Assembly (NCBI GenBank): GCA_025463785.1
Contig: JAODBD010000011.1
Span: 220,045 to 284,044 of the forward strand
Source of the DNA: Glaciihabitans sp.
GTDB lineage: Bacteria; Actinomycetota; Actinomycetes; Actinomycetales; Microbacteriaceae
Length of the DNA: 64,000 nucleotides
Direction of reading: 5' to 3'
Part shown: one piece after another, positions 33,740-43,525 of the stretch
How the letters are laid out: the number at the start of each line of letters is the position of its first letter
How positions within the stretch are numbered: position 1 is the first letter of the stretch
Notes under the pieces: model-generated
Told to the model about the DNA's origin: nothing
The model's input: the letters and a program-made list of their open reading frames with translations, nothing else
The model's database searches: none
Translations under genes and position numbers: made by a program

Positions 33740-34762
33740 TTAGGCCTTTTCGTCGATGAGAATGTCGAGGTTGCGGCGTGCGCGCCGCAGCACGCCCATT
33801 CGCAGCGATGCGTAGGCGCCACCGGCCACGAGGATGGGCAGCCAGTACTCGATCACGCGCCACGCGACCACCCCAAGCAGTGCGATGTCGTGCGGTGACC
33901 CGAAGCCGACCAGGGCAGGAACCAGCACACCCTCCACGATGCCGAGGCCGCCCGGGGTGATGGGCAGCATCCCGAGAATGCTGGCGAGGCCATAGACGAG
34001 AAGCAGGGTACCGATGTTGTCCTGGTAGCCGAACGCCAGAAGCAGAACCCAGAGTGCCGTTGCGTCCAAAAGCCAGTTGAGGGCGGCCCAGCCGACCGCG
34101 AACACGACGCGGCGCCTGTCTCTTCGAAACGCTCCCAGCTGATCGGCGATCTGGCCGACCAGCGATGTCGCGCCCGCTTCAGAAATGAAGGGGATGCGGC
34201 GCACCGCAAACCCGACGAATCTCAGTGTGTTGTCGCGAAAGTACTGCAACAACGCGGATCCGACGAGCGCGAGCAGCGCGACCGCGACGACCACGACGGC
34301 GGCGACCAGATAATCGGGATTACTTCGGATCGACGACAGGGACAGCACCACGCCGACCCCGAAGATCCCGCCCAGAACAAGGGTGGAGGTCGAAACCTCG
34401 ACGGTCGTGCCTGCGACGGCGTCGGCTGGGCGAGTGCGCGCGAGCGTCAGCATCCGGTACTTACTCGCGGTGGCCGTGAGGCCGCCACCCGGCACTGCGT
34501 TGTTTATGCCCAGGCATGCCATGTCGATCCGCAGGATGGTGAAGAATCCCGGCCTCGTCTCGGGATTGAGAGTGACCCAGGTGAGCGCACTGTAGCTGAC
34601 GAGTGACGCCACTTCGAGGGCGACAGCCAGAACAACGAGCGGTAGCGACAAGCGAGTGAGCGAATCTAACGCGGTGCGCGCACCGATGAACTGCGGGATG
34701 AGGATGAACCAGACGACCAACGCGATCACCACGGCGATTGCGCCGCGCCAGATCCAACGCAT
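33740..34762 (-). CDS. YbhN/LPG-synthase-like transmembrane protein (UPF0104)
   Basis: 340 aa, about eight transmembrane helices. The family pattern is clear: FFTILRIDMACLGINNAVPG near residue 75, and GLASILGMLPITPGGLGIVE near 260, followed by EGVLVPALVGFG. This is the membrane domain of lysylphosphatidylglycerol synthases without the soluble transferase domain, so lipid flipping or transport is more likely than aminoacyl transfer. GAGGAG precedes the ATG. It converges on the MFS gene. Confidence 0.88.
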   Translation of the reverse strand: MRWIWRGAIAVVIALVVWFILIPQFIGARTALDSLTRLSLPLVVLAVALEVASLVSYSALTWVTLNPETRPGFFTILRIDMACLGINNAVPGGGLTATASKYRMLTLARTRPADAVAGTTVEVSTSTLVLGGIFGVGVVLSLSSIRSNPDYLVAAVVVVAVALLALVGSALLQYFRDNTLRFVGFAVRRIPFISEAGATSLVGQIADQLGAFRRDRRRVVFAVGWAALNWLLDATALWVLLLAFGYQDNIGTLLLVYGLASILGMLPITPGGLGIVEGVLVPALVGFGSPHDIALLGVVAWRVIEYWLPILVAGGAYASLRMGVLRRARRNLDILIDEKA

Positions 34763-34779
34763 CGGTGCTCCTCGAGAAT

Positions 34780-34820
34780 GCTGTCGGTGGTGCTAGCGCA
34801 AGCCTCGCACCACCGACAGC
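34780..34820 (-). terminator. strong hairpin after acetyl-CoA synthetase gene
   Basis: GCTGTCGGTGGTGC and GCACCACCGACAGC are perfect 14-bp arms with a 13-nt loop, 6 bp beyond the acs stop codon. There is no T-run, but the stem is exceptionally long. Confidence 0.7.
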
Positions 34821-34826
34821 CAATCG

Positions 34827-36809
34827 CTACTCGTCGTCAGCGCCGCTGTGTTTCTCCATGCCACCGCGAATGGCATCCATCACGCCGGAGTCCGCTAACG
34901 TCGTCACGTCGCCGACTGGCCGGTTTTCGGCGACATCCTTGAGCAGGCGCCGCATGATCTTGCCCGAACGTGTTTTGGGCAGCTCGGCCACGACCATGAT
35001 CTGGCGGGGCTGGGCGATCTTGCCGATCTGAGTTGCGACGTGGTCGCGTAGTTCCTTCACGACGTGTGGGCCTCCGTCACCGGCCTCGGCGCGCAGAATC
35101 ACGAAGGCGACGACAGCCTGACCGGTCGTTTCGTCGGATGCGCCAACCACAGCGGCTTCGGCAACCTTCGGGTTCGACACGAGGGCGGACTCGATTTCCG
35201 TGGTTGACAGGCGGTGACCGGAGACGTTCATCACGTCATCCACGCGGCCCAGCAGCCAGAAATCGCCATCCTCATCCTTCTTGGCGCCATCGCCCGCGAA
35301 GTATTTGCCGGGGAACTTCGACCAGTACGTCTCTTTGTACCGTTCGTCGTCGCCCCAAATGGTGCGAAGCATCGACGGCCACGGCTCTGTGATCACGAGG
35401 TAGCCGCCACCGCCATTCGGCACGGAGTTACCGTCGGAGTCGACGATGTCGGCGGCGATGCCGGGCAGGGGAGTCATGGCCGCGCCGGGCTTGCCTGCTG
35501 TGACGCCGGGCAGCGGACTGATCATGAGGGACCCCGTTTCGGTCTGCCACCACGTGTCGACGACCGGCGTCTTGTTGTGCCCGATGTTTTCGCGGTACCA
35601 GACGTACGCCTCCGGGTTGATGGGCTCGCCAACCGACCCGATGATTTTGAGGCTCGACAGGTCGTACTCCGCGGGAATTTCGTGTCCCCATTTCATGAAG
35701 GTTCGGATGCCCGTCGGCGCGCAGTACAGCGTCGTCACCTTGTACTTATCGATAATTTCCCACCATCGACCTTTGTGCGGAGTATCGGGCGTTCCTTCGT
35801 ACATGACGGAGGTGGTCGCGTTCGACAGCGGGCCGTAAACGATGTAGCTGTGGCCGGTCACCCAGCCGATGTCCGCCGCGGTCCAGTAGATATCAGTCTC
35901 GGGCTTCAGGTCGAAAACCTCCCACTGGGTATATGAGCAACCGAGAAGGTAGCCGGCAGAGGTGTGCAGGATTCCCTTCGGCTTGCCGGTCGTACCCGAG
36001 GTGTACATGACGTACAGGGGATGCTCGGAGTCGAAGGGTTGTGCCTCGTGCTTCGTGCTCGCCGTTTCAACGGTGTCGTGCCACCACAGGTCACGCCCGT
36101 CAGTCCAGTTGATCTCCTGGCCGGTTCGCTTCACGACGAGGACAGCTGCAACTTCTGGTCGAGTTGCCAATGCCTGGTCGACGGCGGGCTTTAGCGCGGA
36201 CGCCGTGCCCTTGCGGTAGCCGCCGTCGGCCGTGATGACAACCTTTGCCTCGCAGTCGTCGATGCGGGTGCCGAGAGCATCCGCCGAGAAGCCACCGAAA
36301 ACGACGGTGTGCGGTGCGCCAATTCGCGCGCAGGCGAGCATCGCGACGATTGTCTCGGGGATCATTGGCATGTAGATCGCGACGCGGTCCCCAGCCTTGA
36401 CTCCGAGTCCCTCGAGCGTGTTGGCCGCCTGGCACACCATGTCGGTGAGCTGCGCGTAGGTGATCGTTCGGGTGTCGCCTGGCTCGCCTTCGAAGTAGTA
36501 GGCGACTCGATCCCCGAGGCCGGCTTCGACGTGACGGTCGAGGCAGTTGTAGGCGACGTTCAACTGGCCGCCGACGAACCACTGTGCGAACGGGGCGTTG
36601 CTCCAGTCGAGGACCTGGTCCCATTTCTTGGTCCAGGTCAGGCGTTCTGCCTGTTTTGCCCAGAAGGCCGGGCGATCCTGCGCGGCCTCCGCGTAGATTT
36701 CGGGCTTTACATTTGCTTGCGCTGCGAACTCCGGCGACGGGGGAAAACGGCGTTCCTCCCGCGACAGGTTTGACAACGCAGCTTCGTGTTCCGACGTTGT
36801 ATCAGTCAT
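34827..36809 (-). CDS. acs: acetyl-CoA synthetase (AMP-forming)
   Basis: 660 aa from the ATG at 36809, the normal length. It activates acetate with ATP and CoA. The AMP-binding signature [11 protein letters not shown] is near residue 270 and [11 protein letters not shown] near 415. The C-terminal [11 protein letters not shown] carries the lysine whose acetylation regulates Acs. The open frame continues upstream, but those residues derive from an acetate-transporter remnant. It sits downstream of a SatP-type transporter on the same strand, giving an acetate uptake-and-activation pair. Confidence 0.96.
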   Translation of the reverse strand: MTDTTSEHEAALSNLSREERRFPPSPEFAAQANVKPEIYAEAAQDRPAFWAKQAERLTWTKKWDQVLDWSNAPFAQWFVGGQLNVAYNCLDRHVEAGLGDRVAYYFEGEPGDTRTITYAQLTDMVCQAANTLEGLGVKAGDRVAIYMPMIPETIVAMLACARIGAPHTVVFGGFSADALGTRIDDCEAKVVITADGGYRKGTASALKPAVDQALATRPEVAAVLVVKRTGQEINWTDGRDLWWHDTVETASTKHEAQPFDSEHPLYVMYTSGTTGKPKGILHTSAGYLLGCSYTQWEVFDLKPETDIYWTAADIGWVTGHSYIVYGPLSNATTSVMYEGTPDTPHKGRWWEIIDKYKVTTLYCAPTGIRTFMKWGHEIPAEYDLSSLKIIGSVGEPINPEAYVWYRENIGHNKTPVVDTWWQTETGSLMISPLPGVTAGKPGAAMTPLPGIAADIVDSDGNSVPNGGGGYLVITEPWPSMLRTIWGDDERYKETYWSKFPGKYFAGDGAKKDEDGDFWLLGRVDDVMNVSGHRLSTTEIESALVSNPKVAEAAVVGASDETTGQAVVAFVILRAEAGDGGPHVVKELRDHVATQIGKIAQPRQIMVVAELPKTRSGKIMRRLLKDVAENRPVGDVTTLADSGVMDAIRGGMEKHSGADDE

Positions 36810-36829
36810 CTTTGAGCTGGTTACCCTTT

Positions 36830-36935
36830 GTGTTATTTGGGAGCCGAACGGACAGGAATGCCCGTCGGCCCGCCATTGGATGGTGAACACGGTTGCCAGG
36901 GATCCGTACCAAGCCAGATTACCTGCACCCAATCA
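36830..36935 (-). pseudogene. C-terminal remnant of a second SatP-type acetate transporter
   Basis: Just upstream of acs the frame reads [20 protein letters not shown] and then PFGSQ. This parallels the last residues of the intact transporter next door (ITALLAWYGSFATVVNS...LPVWPAR). An in-frame stop precedes it and the rest of the gene is missing, so it looks like the stub of a tandem duplicate. Confidence 0.55.
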
Positions 36936-36989
36936 CTCGGCAATTCTGCCGGTGGTGTCACCTGCCCGGAGCGCTCAGCACCTCGGCGA

Positions 36990-37598
36990 CTATCTGGCAG
37001 GCCAGACGGGAAGCACTCCGCGCTTGTGGGTCGAATTGACGACTGTCGCGAACGATCCATACCAGGCGAGGAGGGCGGTGATCACACCCAGGTATCCACC
37101 GATGTGGGTCAGGGTTGCACTAGTTGCAAACGCACCGAGTGCGAGCAACAGGAACGTCAAAGTCAGAGCAACGAACACCGAAAGGATGACGCGGTTGGTC
37201 TTGAGGGCCGCATACGTCATGTAGAGGGTGAATATGGCCCACGCGAGCAGGAAAATCCCGACCCCGGGGGCATCCACCTTGTTTCCGGAGGTTGCTAGGA
37301 ACCAATAGGCCAGCCAGAAGGATCCATACGAGATGAACGCGGTTGCGCCGAACGTGTTTTTGTTCGCGAACTCCCAGATGCCGGCGATGACCTGCGCGAT
37401 GCCGCCATAGAAGAGTGCAAGCCCGAGGACGGACCCTCCAGCACCCTCGATCCAGCCCGTATTGAAGAAACTCAATACGAATGTGGTGAGTGCGAATGCT
37501 CCGAGCCCGAGAGCGCCCGGATCGCCGAACGGCAACACGGCGACGGGGATGTTGGCGGGGGCGTTCACGTCCCTGTTGGAATCGTTAAGAGCGGTCAT
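36990..37598 (-). CDS. satP: acetate uptake transporter, GPR1/FUN34/YaaH (SatP) family
   Basis: 202 aa, six transmembrane helices. The family signature at the first helix appears as DPGALGLGAFALTTFVLSFF (usually NPAPLGL), followed by GWIEGAG and FYGGIAQVIAGIWEF, with GATAFISYGSFW in the third helix; all are diagnostic. These proteins take up acetate or succinate with protons. Its position upstream of acs on the same strand supports acetate assimilation. The Asn-Pro of the classic signature is Asp-Pro here. Confidence 0.93.
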   Translation of the reverse strand: MTALNDSNRDVNAPANIPVAVLPFGDPGALGLGAFALTTFVLSFFNTGWIEGAGGSVLGLALFYGGIAQVIAGIWEFANKNTFGATAFISYGSFWLAYWFLATSGNKVDAPGVGIFLLAWAIFTLYMTYAALKTNRVILSVFVALTLTFLLLALGAFATSATLTHIGGYLGVITALLAWYGSFATVVNSTHKRGVLPVWPAR

Positions 37599-37711
37599 TA
37601 TCTACTCCTTCTGTTAGCTCGGCATCCTTGCCGAGCCCCCTAAGCCGGACGTTACTCCGGCCGATGGAGGCATAACAAGGGCTCCTGTTACAGAAACGTG
37701 ATGTGGTGGTT

Positions 37712-37755
37712 ACCAAAATGAAATGGCGGGGCGCACGTGAATTGCGCCCCGCCAT
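37712..37755 (-). terminator. terminator after the PadR gene
   Basis: On the minus strand ATGGCGGGGCGCA pairs with TGCGCCCCGCCAT (13 bp) around a 7-nt loop, followed by TTTCATTTTGG. It starts 14 bp past the padR stop codon. Confidence 0.88.
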
Positions 37756-37769
37756 CGTGCTCGGTTCTA

Positions 37770-38375
37770 TTAGTCAGCGAGAATCGCGTAGAGCGCTCGA
37801 CGGGTCTCGTCGAGCTTCTCGATTGCCCGCGCTCGCTGGTCGTCCGTAGCCGCAAATCGCAGCTGGTGGATGACGCCCATCAGTTTCGCGATGCTCTCGT
37901 GGAGGCCGGCGTCGGCCTGCATCCGCTCCGTGGAGCTTGCCCAAACCTGCGCAAGCTCGTCGGCGTGCTCGGCGACCCAGGCTCGCCCGGCGTCGGTGAG
38001 CTGGAACTCGGTGCGTCGGCCCTCGCCGCTCGACTCGATCAACTCTTCGTCGACGAGTTGCTGCAGCGTGGGATAGACGGACCCGGGGCTTGGATGCCAT
38101 GTTCCGCCTGAGCGGTCGGAGATTTCCTTGATGAGTCCGTAGCCATTGAAGGCGTTCTCCGAGAGGAGCGAGAGGATGGCGATGCGGACATCCCCACGCC
38201 TCTTTCGCTGTGGGCCGGGTGGCATGAAACCGCGGGGACCGAAGCCGCCGAAGCCAGCGCCAAAGGCGCCAGGACCGTGCTGCCGCCCACGCTCCCAGCC
38301 TCGGCCGGGGAACCCGTGGCCGTGGCTGGAATCGTCTGGATTGTGGTGGTGTCGTGATGTGAATTCGTTACGCAT
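37770..38375 (-). CDS. PadR-family regulator with His/Gly-rich N-terminal extension
   Basis: 201 aa from the ATG at 38375 (GAAAGG ribosome site). The first 60 residues are low-complexity, rich in Gly, His and Phe (RHHHNPDD, GFGGFGPRGFMPPG). The PadR winged helix follows (DVRIAILSLLSENAFNGYGL, SPGSVYPTLQQLVDEELI). The His-rich head could bind metal, but that is speculative. It has its own terminator, and its most likely partner in regulation is the divergent permease or itself. Confidence 0.88.
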   Translation of the reverse strand: MRNEFTSRHHHNPDDSSHGHGFPGRGWERGRQHGPGAFGAGFGGFGPRGFMPPGPQRKRRGDVRIAILSLLSENAFNGYGLIKEISDRSGGTWHPSPGSVYPTLQQLVDEELIESSGEGRRTEFQLTDAGRAWVAEHADELAQVWASSTERMQADAGLHESIAKLMGVIHQLRFAATDDQRARAIEKLDETRRALYAILAD

Positions 38376-38442
38376 GGCGTACGACCTTTCGATAGTTACT
38401 TCTGCAAGTAGTTGGTTCGCCACTATGTTGGCGACCTGATAA

Positions 38443-38452
38443 CGATATATCG
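38443..38452. promoter_or_regulatory. candidate PadR operator between padR and the NCS1 permease
   Basis: CGATATATCG is a perfect palindrome, set in an AT-rich dyad (GATAACGATATATCGATAAC) that stands out from its G+C-rich surroundings, 68 bp upstream of the padR start. Related dyads are bound by other actinobacterial PadR repressors; binding here is inferred. Confidence 0.5.
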
Positions 38453-38557
38453 ATAACAGATCGTCAGTCAAGTCGCTTCAAACTTTTTCTGGCGACTCAG
38501 CGCGACGATCTGCTCGTGCGCCGCGGAAAATGAGAGCTGCGCCCGTAGAATTTCGAC

Positions 38558-41500
38558 ATGGCTGACGAAGACGACGTTCGGGGGACCGTCGGGCCGGAAG
38601 AGCTCTTCGCTCCATCCGGGCCGCGACGCTCAAACTTCACGCCCCCGACAAATGACGCTGAGACACTCGAAGCTGCGGCGAGCGTGTTCAATGACGACGC
38701 GATTGCTGCGGCCCTTGCCGAGGAGCTTGCGAAGGTGGCATCCGGGCCCATTCCGATCCTGCGGCCGACGGCGGCAGTCGCCCCGGAGCCGGAAGAGGAG
38801 CCCGAAGCGGAGCCTGTCGACCTGCCAGAACCCATCTCCGCCCATACCCAGCAGGAGCCAGCACAGCTCACGCATCAGGTTGAACCAGAGCTGGAGCCAG
38901 AGCTGGAGCCAGAGCTGGAGCCTGAACATGTGGCGGGGCCTGAGCCGGTTACGGTGTGGTCGCTCGACGGCGACTCCGCGACAGTGGCCGACGAGCCCCA
39001 GCACGTGACCGAGCCCGAGCCACTGCCCGCGCCAGCACCCTGGGTGGATGCCGCCCCGCCGTCGACGCCCGCGCCCGCCTATTCCTGGACTCCCGCGAGC
39101 GAGTTCGTGCCTACCAGCGGACCATCCGTGTCGGCGTATACCGCGGATTCGGAGCCCGACGAGCAGCCGGAGCCAGAGCCATGGCCTCCAGCTCCCGAAG
39201 CAAGCGCCGCCCCGATCGACGTTCCCCCGCCGTATCTGGGAGCTCCGGCACCGACAGTTCCGGCTGCCGACGCGCCGCCGCCGCCTGGCTACGAGTCTCC
39301 GGTGACGCCGCAGGAGTACCAGACGCCCACCCTTCCGCATGGCTACGAGCCTGCCGGGATGGCAGCGGAGGCACAGCCGGTTTCGCCGGTCGAGTCTGCC
39401 GTGCCACTCTTGCCCGCGCAGCCGGTGCCACCCTCGCCCGATGCTCCTCCGCGGCGCCAATCCCTGTCCGACGACGAGCTTCTCCGGTCGCTCCGTGATG
39501 ACGATGGCGGATCCGACGGAACGCTCAGCGCGATCGAGCAGCTTCAGGCGCAGCTTGAGTTGCGGGCGCGCGAGGCCCGCGAATACTCCGTCTGGGAACA
39601 GTCGATGGTCGCACTCGGAACTCCGGATGCGATGGCCGCGGTCGAGCAGGTGCGTGCGGAATTCGCGGGTGTGGTGGCGCCCGAGGTCCGACCATCATCG
39701 CCGGAGGTGCAGGTCGGGCCTGAGTCTCCGGCTGACGTTGTTGTGCCAGTCCCTGTCGCGCCCACAGAGCCGGTTGGGTCGGGATGGTTCGCGGAGCCCG
39801 CTGCCCCGCCGGAGCCGATCCCAGCACCCGAGCCGACATACACCTTCGACCCTCTGCCGCCACCTGCTCGGAGTGACGATCCTTCGCTGGAGGGAACCGC
39901 GTTCGCCGATCTATTCGCTTTCTCGCCCGCCGAACCCGAGGTGCCCGAAGGTCTACCGTTCGCCGATTTCGCACCGCCCGCAGATGCGAACGAGCCATTT
40001 AGCTGGCTGGAGCCTCCGGTTGAGGAGGCGTTGCCGGTTGCTGACATCCCTGATTCTCCGGTGTTTCTCGAGCCACCCGCGCTCGTCGAGCCGCCGACAG
40101 CGCCGAATGTGCCACCGAATGACTTCGAATCGCTGCTTGGAGTCAATGAGCAGGACGATAGACCGGACGGTCAGTCGTCGACCTGGCTGACTCAGGCATC
40201 CAACCCCCCTGAGGAGCCGCCGATAGCCCCGGGGACAGGCGACCGCCGCCCTTTTGGAGACGGGGTCGACCGCGATGAAGCGGTCGACCCCTCAGACAGA
40301 ATCTTCGGTTCGACCCTCGGCCCGCACGGCGCAGCCAGCGTAGACACGGCGGGCGTGGCGGTCGCGGGTGAGGCGATCGTTCTCGACTCGCATCCCATCC
40401 GCATCCAACGCGGTGAGCCGTTGCCTCCTGAACCCCAGCCGCCGACGGCGCTTGGACGTCAGCGGATATTCTCGCCCGAGGCCGCGGGCCAGGAGCCGAC
40501 GCCGCTCGAATACCGTGTCGGGCGGGCAGCACGCCTGTTTTGGCTGTGGTTTGCCGCGAACTCATCGGTCGTAGCCGTCGTGTTTGGCGGAATGATTTTT
40601 GCCCTCGGGATGAGCCTTCGGCAGGCTATCGTCGCAACCCTCACTGGTATTGCTGTGTCGTTCCTGCCGCTCGGCCTCGGGACGCTCGCGGGGAAACGAA
40701 GCGGGCAGCCGACCATGGTCGTTTCGCGCGCGACCTTCGGCGTGGTCGGCAACATCCTGCCGGCGGTCATCGGATTGCTGAGCCGCCTGTTCTGGGCCGC
40801 CGCACTATTGTGGGTGTTCGGCGCGGGTGTCGCGAGCATCCTCGTGGCAGCGAAGCTCACCGATGGATTCACGCAGGCTCAGCTGACCTTGATCCTGATG
40901 GTGTCCGCATTCGTTGTGGCGATCGTGATCGCGTACTTCGGGTATGCGCTTATTGCCAGGGTTCAACTGGTGATCAGCATCCTGTCGGGAATATTAGTCG
41001 TCGGATTCATCGCGCTGACTCTCCCGTATGTCAACGTGCAGACCGCCCTCACTATCGGCGACGGCAACTGGGTGCTCGTTATTACCGGTGCGGTCCTCGT
41101 GTTCAGCTTCGTCGGACTCGTCTGGGCCAACAGCAGCTCGGATCTCGCCAGGTACCAACGGGTGGGAAGCTCAGGGGCGTCGTCCATGCTGTGGGCGACT
41201 TTCGGCACGGCTCTGCCGAGCTTCGCCCTGATCGCGTATGGCGTGTTGCTCGCCTCGTCCGACCCCCGGATCTCGAGCGGACTTGCCAGCAACCCGCTCG
41301 TCACACTCGGACGGCTGCTGCCGACCTGGTATCCCGTGCCCCTGCTGTGTGCGACCGGTCTTAGCCTGCTGTCGGGCACAGTGATCGCGATGTACTCGGG
41401 TGGTTTCGCGCTGCAGGCAATTGGTCTTCGTCTGCGTCGCACGGGGGCGACCTTCATTGTCGGCGTACTCGTCCTCGTGGTTGCGGTCGTGCTCACGGTT

Positions 41501-41905
41501 TCCATCTCGAATTTCACCGAATTGTTCCGCGACTTCGCGACATCAATGGCCGTTCCGGTGGCGGCGTGGGCGGGGATGTTTGCTGCCGAGATCATGATTC
41601 GCAATCGTCGATTCGATTCAGTTTCCCTCCTCAAACGGCGCGGGGTCTACGCAGACGTTCGCTGGTCAAACCTGATTGCCCTGATTGTGATCACCGGCCT
41701 CGGACTTGGCTTCACGAGCGCGACTGTCTCGTGGCTGTCGTGGGAGGGCTTCCTGTTTGCTCCCCTCGGGGTAGCACCAAACAGCCAACTGGCCGCGACC
41801 GACCTTGGAGTGTTCGTGGCGCTCCTGCTCGGCCTGATCTTCCCAATCGTCGCGGGCGTTCCGGCGATCCGCCGTCAGGAGAGGGCCGAGCGACCGGCCG
41901 AATAG
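38558..41905 (+). CDS. NCS1 purine/cytosine permease with a ~650-residue Pro/Glu-rich N-terminal region
   Basis: 1115 aa, more than twice the usual permease length. Residues 1-655 are disordered-looking, dominated by Pro, Glu and Ala, and include an (EPEL) repeat near 110-123. From about residue 660 a standard NCS1/CodB-like permease follows (FWLWFAANSSVVAVVFGGMI, VVSRATFGVVGNILPAVIGL, FVGLVWANSSSDLARYQRVG). The start follows a TAGAAT box by 6 nt, and one open frame joins both parts. The head should lie in the cytoplasm, where it could scaffold or regulate; this is inference. Confidence 0.88.
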   Translation: MADEDDVRGTVGPEELFAPSGPRRSNFTPPTNDAETLEAAASVFNDDAIAAALAEELAKVASGPIPILRPTAAVAPEPEEEPEAEPVDLPEPISAHTQQEPAQLTHQVEPELEPELEPELEPEHVAGPEPVTVWSLDGDSATVADEPQHVTEPEPLPAPAPWVDAAPPSTPAPAYSWTPASEFVPTSGPSVSAYTADSEPDEQPEPEPWPPAPEASAAPIDVPPPYLGAPAPTVPAADAPPPPGYESPVTPQEYQTPTLPHGYEPAGMAAEAQPVSPVESAVPLLPAQPVPPSPDAPPRRQSLSDDELLRSLRDDDGGSDGTLSAIEQLQAQLELRAREAREYSVWEQSMVALGTPDAMAAVEQVRAEFAGVVAPEVRPSSPEVQVGPESPADVVVPVPVAPTEPVGSGWFAEPAAPPEPIPAPEPTYTFDPLPPPARSDDPSLEGTAFADLFAFSPAEPEVPEGLPFADFAPPADANEPFSWLEPPVEEALPVADIPDSPVFLEPPALVEPPTAPNVPPNDFESLLGVNEQDDRPDGQSSTWLTQASNPPEEPPIAPGTGDRRPFGDGVDRDEAVDPSDRIFGSTLGPHGAASVDTAGVAVAGEAIVLDSHPIRIQRGEPLPPEPQPPTALGRQRIFSPEAAGQEPTPLEYRVGRAARLFWLWFAANSSVVAVVFGGMIFALGMSLRQAIVATLTGIAVSFLPLGLGTLAGKRSGQPTMVVSRATFGVVGNILPAVIGLLSRLFWAAALLWVFGAGVASILVAAKLTDGFTQAQLTLILMVSAFVVAIVIAYFGYALIARVQLVISILSGILVVGFIALTLPYVNVQTALTIGDGNWVLVITGAVLVFSFVGLVWANSSSDLARYQRVGSSGASSMLWATFGTALPSFALIAYGVLLASSDPRISSGLASNPLVTLGRLLPTWYPVPLLCATGLSLLSGTVIAMYSGGFALQAIGLRLRRTGATFIVGVLVLVVAVVLTVSISNFTELFRDFATSMAVPVAAWAGMFAAEIMIRNRRFDSVSLLKRRGVYADVRWSNLIALIVITGLGLGFTSATVSWLSWEGFLFAPLGVAPNSQLAATDLGVFVALLLGLIFPIVAGVPAIRRQERAERPAE
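38888..38923 (+). repeat. 12-bp tandem repeat, three units
   Basis: GAGCTGGAGCCA is repeated three times (the last unit ends in CCT), encoding Glu-Leu-Glu-Pro units in the permease N-terminal region. It is a likely slippage site. Confidence 0.9.
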
Positions 41906-41914
41906 ACTGGGCGC

Positions 41915-42733
41915 GTGGCACCCACTCTGGCTGACGTCCTCGCCGTCTCTGAAGCACTCTGGCCGGCGGCGGGCGCGGAGAGTTGGGATGCTGCGGGGCT
42001 GGTGTCAGGCGGCCCGGCCTCCGAGATCCGACGCATTCATCTCACCGTGGATGCCGTCCTCGGCACGGTAGACGAAGCGATCGAGCTGGATGCCGACCTT
42101 CTCATCGCGCATCACCCGCTGCTACTGCGCGGAGTGACCAGCATCGCGGAAGACCGTTACAAGGGCGCAATCCTCGCGCGCCTCATTCGCGCGAATTGTG
42201 CGCTTCTGGCTGCTCATACCAATGCGGATACCGTCGAGACCGGGACATCGGCGACACTTGCCGCGTCTCTTGGTCTCGCCAACCTGCATCCGATCGTCCC
42301 GGGGTTGCCGTCTGCTCGGGGAATCGGTCGGATCGGCACGCTGCCCGAGCCGACGACCGTGGGGCGACTCGCACGCGAACTCGCGACGATTCTGCCGGCG
42401 ACGGCCGGTGGCATCCGCGTTTCGGGAGACTACGACTCGCCCGTCTCAACCGTTGCGTTGTGCGCGGGAGCAGGGGACGCCTACCTCTCGGAGCCAGGGG
42501 TGCTTGCCGCCGATGTCTACATCACGTCGGACCTGCGCCATCACCCGGCATCGGAGTTCCGCGAGAATGCGAGGGTGGGTGGTGGTCCGGCACTCATCGA
42601 CGTTTCGCACTGGGCGAGCGAATGGCTGTGGCTCGATGTTGCGGCGCGGGAGCTGCGTGATGCTCTGCCCGGCGTAACGGTGACGGTGAGTGAACTGCGC
42701 ACCGATCCATGGGACTTCGTCGTGGTCCAGTGA
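41915..42733 (+). CDS. Nif3-like dinuclear metal-centre protein
   Basis: 272 aa. Matches the NIF3/YqfO (GTP cyclohydrolase I type 2 homologue) family: ESWDAAGLVSGGP near the start, LLIAHHPLLLRGV near 65 with metal-binding histidines, AAHTNADTVETG near 105, and DVSHWASEW near 230. A structural hexamer with two metal ions is known for the family; its reaction is unsettled. The GTG start lies 6 nt after TAGACT, a -10 box that contains the stop codon of the preceding permease gene. Confidence 0.92.
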   Translation: MAPTLADVLAVSEALWPAAGAESWDAAGLVSGGPASEIRRIHLTVDAVLGTVDEAIELDADLLIAHHPLLLRGVTSIAEDRYKGAILARLIRANCALLAAHTNADTVETGTSATLAASLGLANLHPIVPGLPSARGIGRIGTLPEPTTVGRLARELATILPATAGGIRVSGDYDSPVSTVALCAGAGDAYLSEPGVLAADVYITSDLRHHPASEFRENARVGGGPALIDVSHWASEWLWLDVAARELRDALPGVTVTVSELRTDPWDFVVVQ

Positions 42734-42784
42734 CGGCCGTGATTCAATTAGGCGCAGCCCGCATCATGAACAGGAATTGATTAC

Positions 42785-43525
42785 ATGGCATTGAAGGCCA
42801 CCCCAGCCGAGCAGGCACTCCTGCTTGACTTGCAGGCGATCGACACAAAGCTGCAACAACTCGACCACCGCGCGAAGAGCCTGCCTGAGCACGCCGCGCT
42901 GCAGCAGCTTTCGTTGGAGAACACCGAGCTTCTGGTCACTCTCGCAGAGCAGAAGGGTGTTCTCGAGGATGCCAGGATCGAGCTCAAACGCGTCGAGTCG
43001 GATGTCGCCGTCGTCGAGGCAAGGATCTCGCGTGACTCTGCCCGCCTTCAGGCTTCGTCGTCGACAAAGGATGTCGCGGCGCTCGAGCAGGAACTCGCAG
43101 CTCTCCGAAAGCGCCAATTCGACCTCGAAGAAATCGAAATCACGGTCATGGAGCGGGTCGAGGAGCAGGATGCCACCGTCGGCCAGATCGGCGAGCAGGT
43201 GGGCGTCCTGCAGGGCCGCATGGCCGACCTGGAGGGTGAACGCGACGCGGCGATGAAGGCCATCGATGCTGAGCGCGGCAACGCGAACGCGAATCGCACG
43301 ACGATCGCTGGCAAGATTCCGGCCGACCTTCTGGCGCTCTACGAAAAGCAGCGCCAGCGGTACGGGGTGGGCGCATCCCACCTCCGCGGAGGCGTTTCCA
43401 GTGCCAGCGGCGTAAAGCTCAATGAGAATGACCTGGTTACGATCCGCACCGCTGCCCCGGATGATGTGCTCATGTGCCCGGACTCAAACGCTATTCTCGT
43501 GCGCACGTCGGAGTCCGGACTCTGA
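42785..43525 (+). CDS. zf-RING_7/CT398-like coiled-coil protein lacking its zinc cysteines
   Basis: 246 aa. A long antiparallel coiled coil (about residues 10-175) is followed by the C-terminal segment that in most bacteria is a C4 zinc ribbon. Here that segment reads ASHLRGGVSSASGVKL...DVLMCPDSNAILVR, so only one of the four cysteines remains. The family lies next to Nif3 and RNase H genes in many actinobacteria, as here. Function is unknown; a structural or nucleic-acid-linked role is likely. It overlaps the RNase H start by one base. Confidence 0.9.
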   Translation: MALKATPAEQALLLDLQAIDTKLQQLDHRAKSLPEHAALQQLSLENTELLVTLAEQKGVLEDARIELKRVESDVAVVEARISRDSARLQASSSTKDVAALEQELAALRKRQFDLEEIEITVMERVEEQDATVGQIGEQVGVLQGRMADLEGERDAAMKAIDAERGNANANRTTIAGKIPADLLALYEKQRQRYGVGASHLRGGVSSASGVKLNENDLVTIRTAAPDDVLMCPDSNAILVRTSESGL

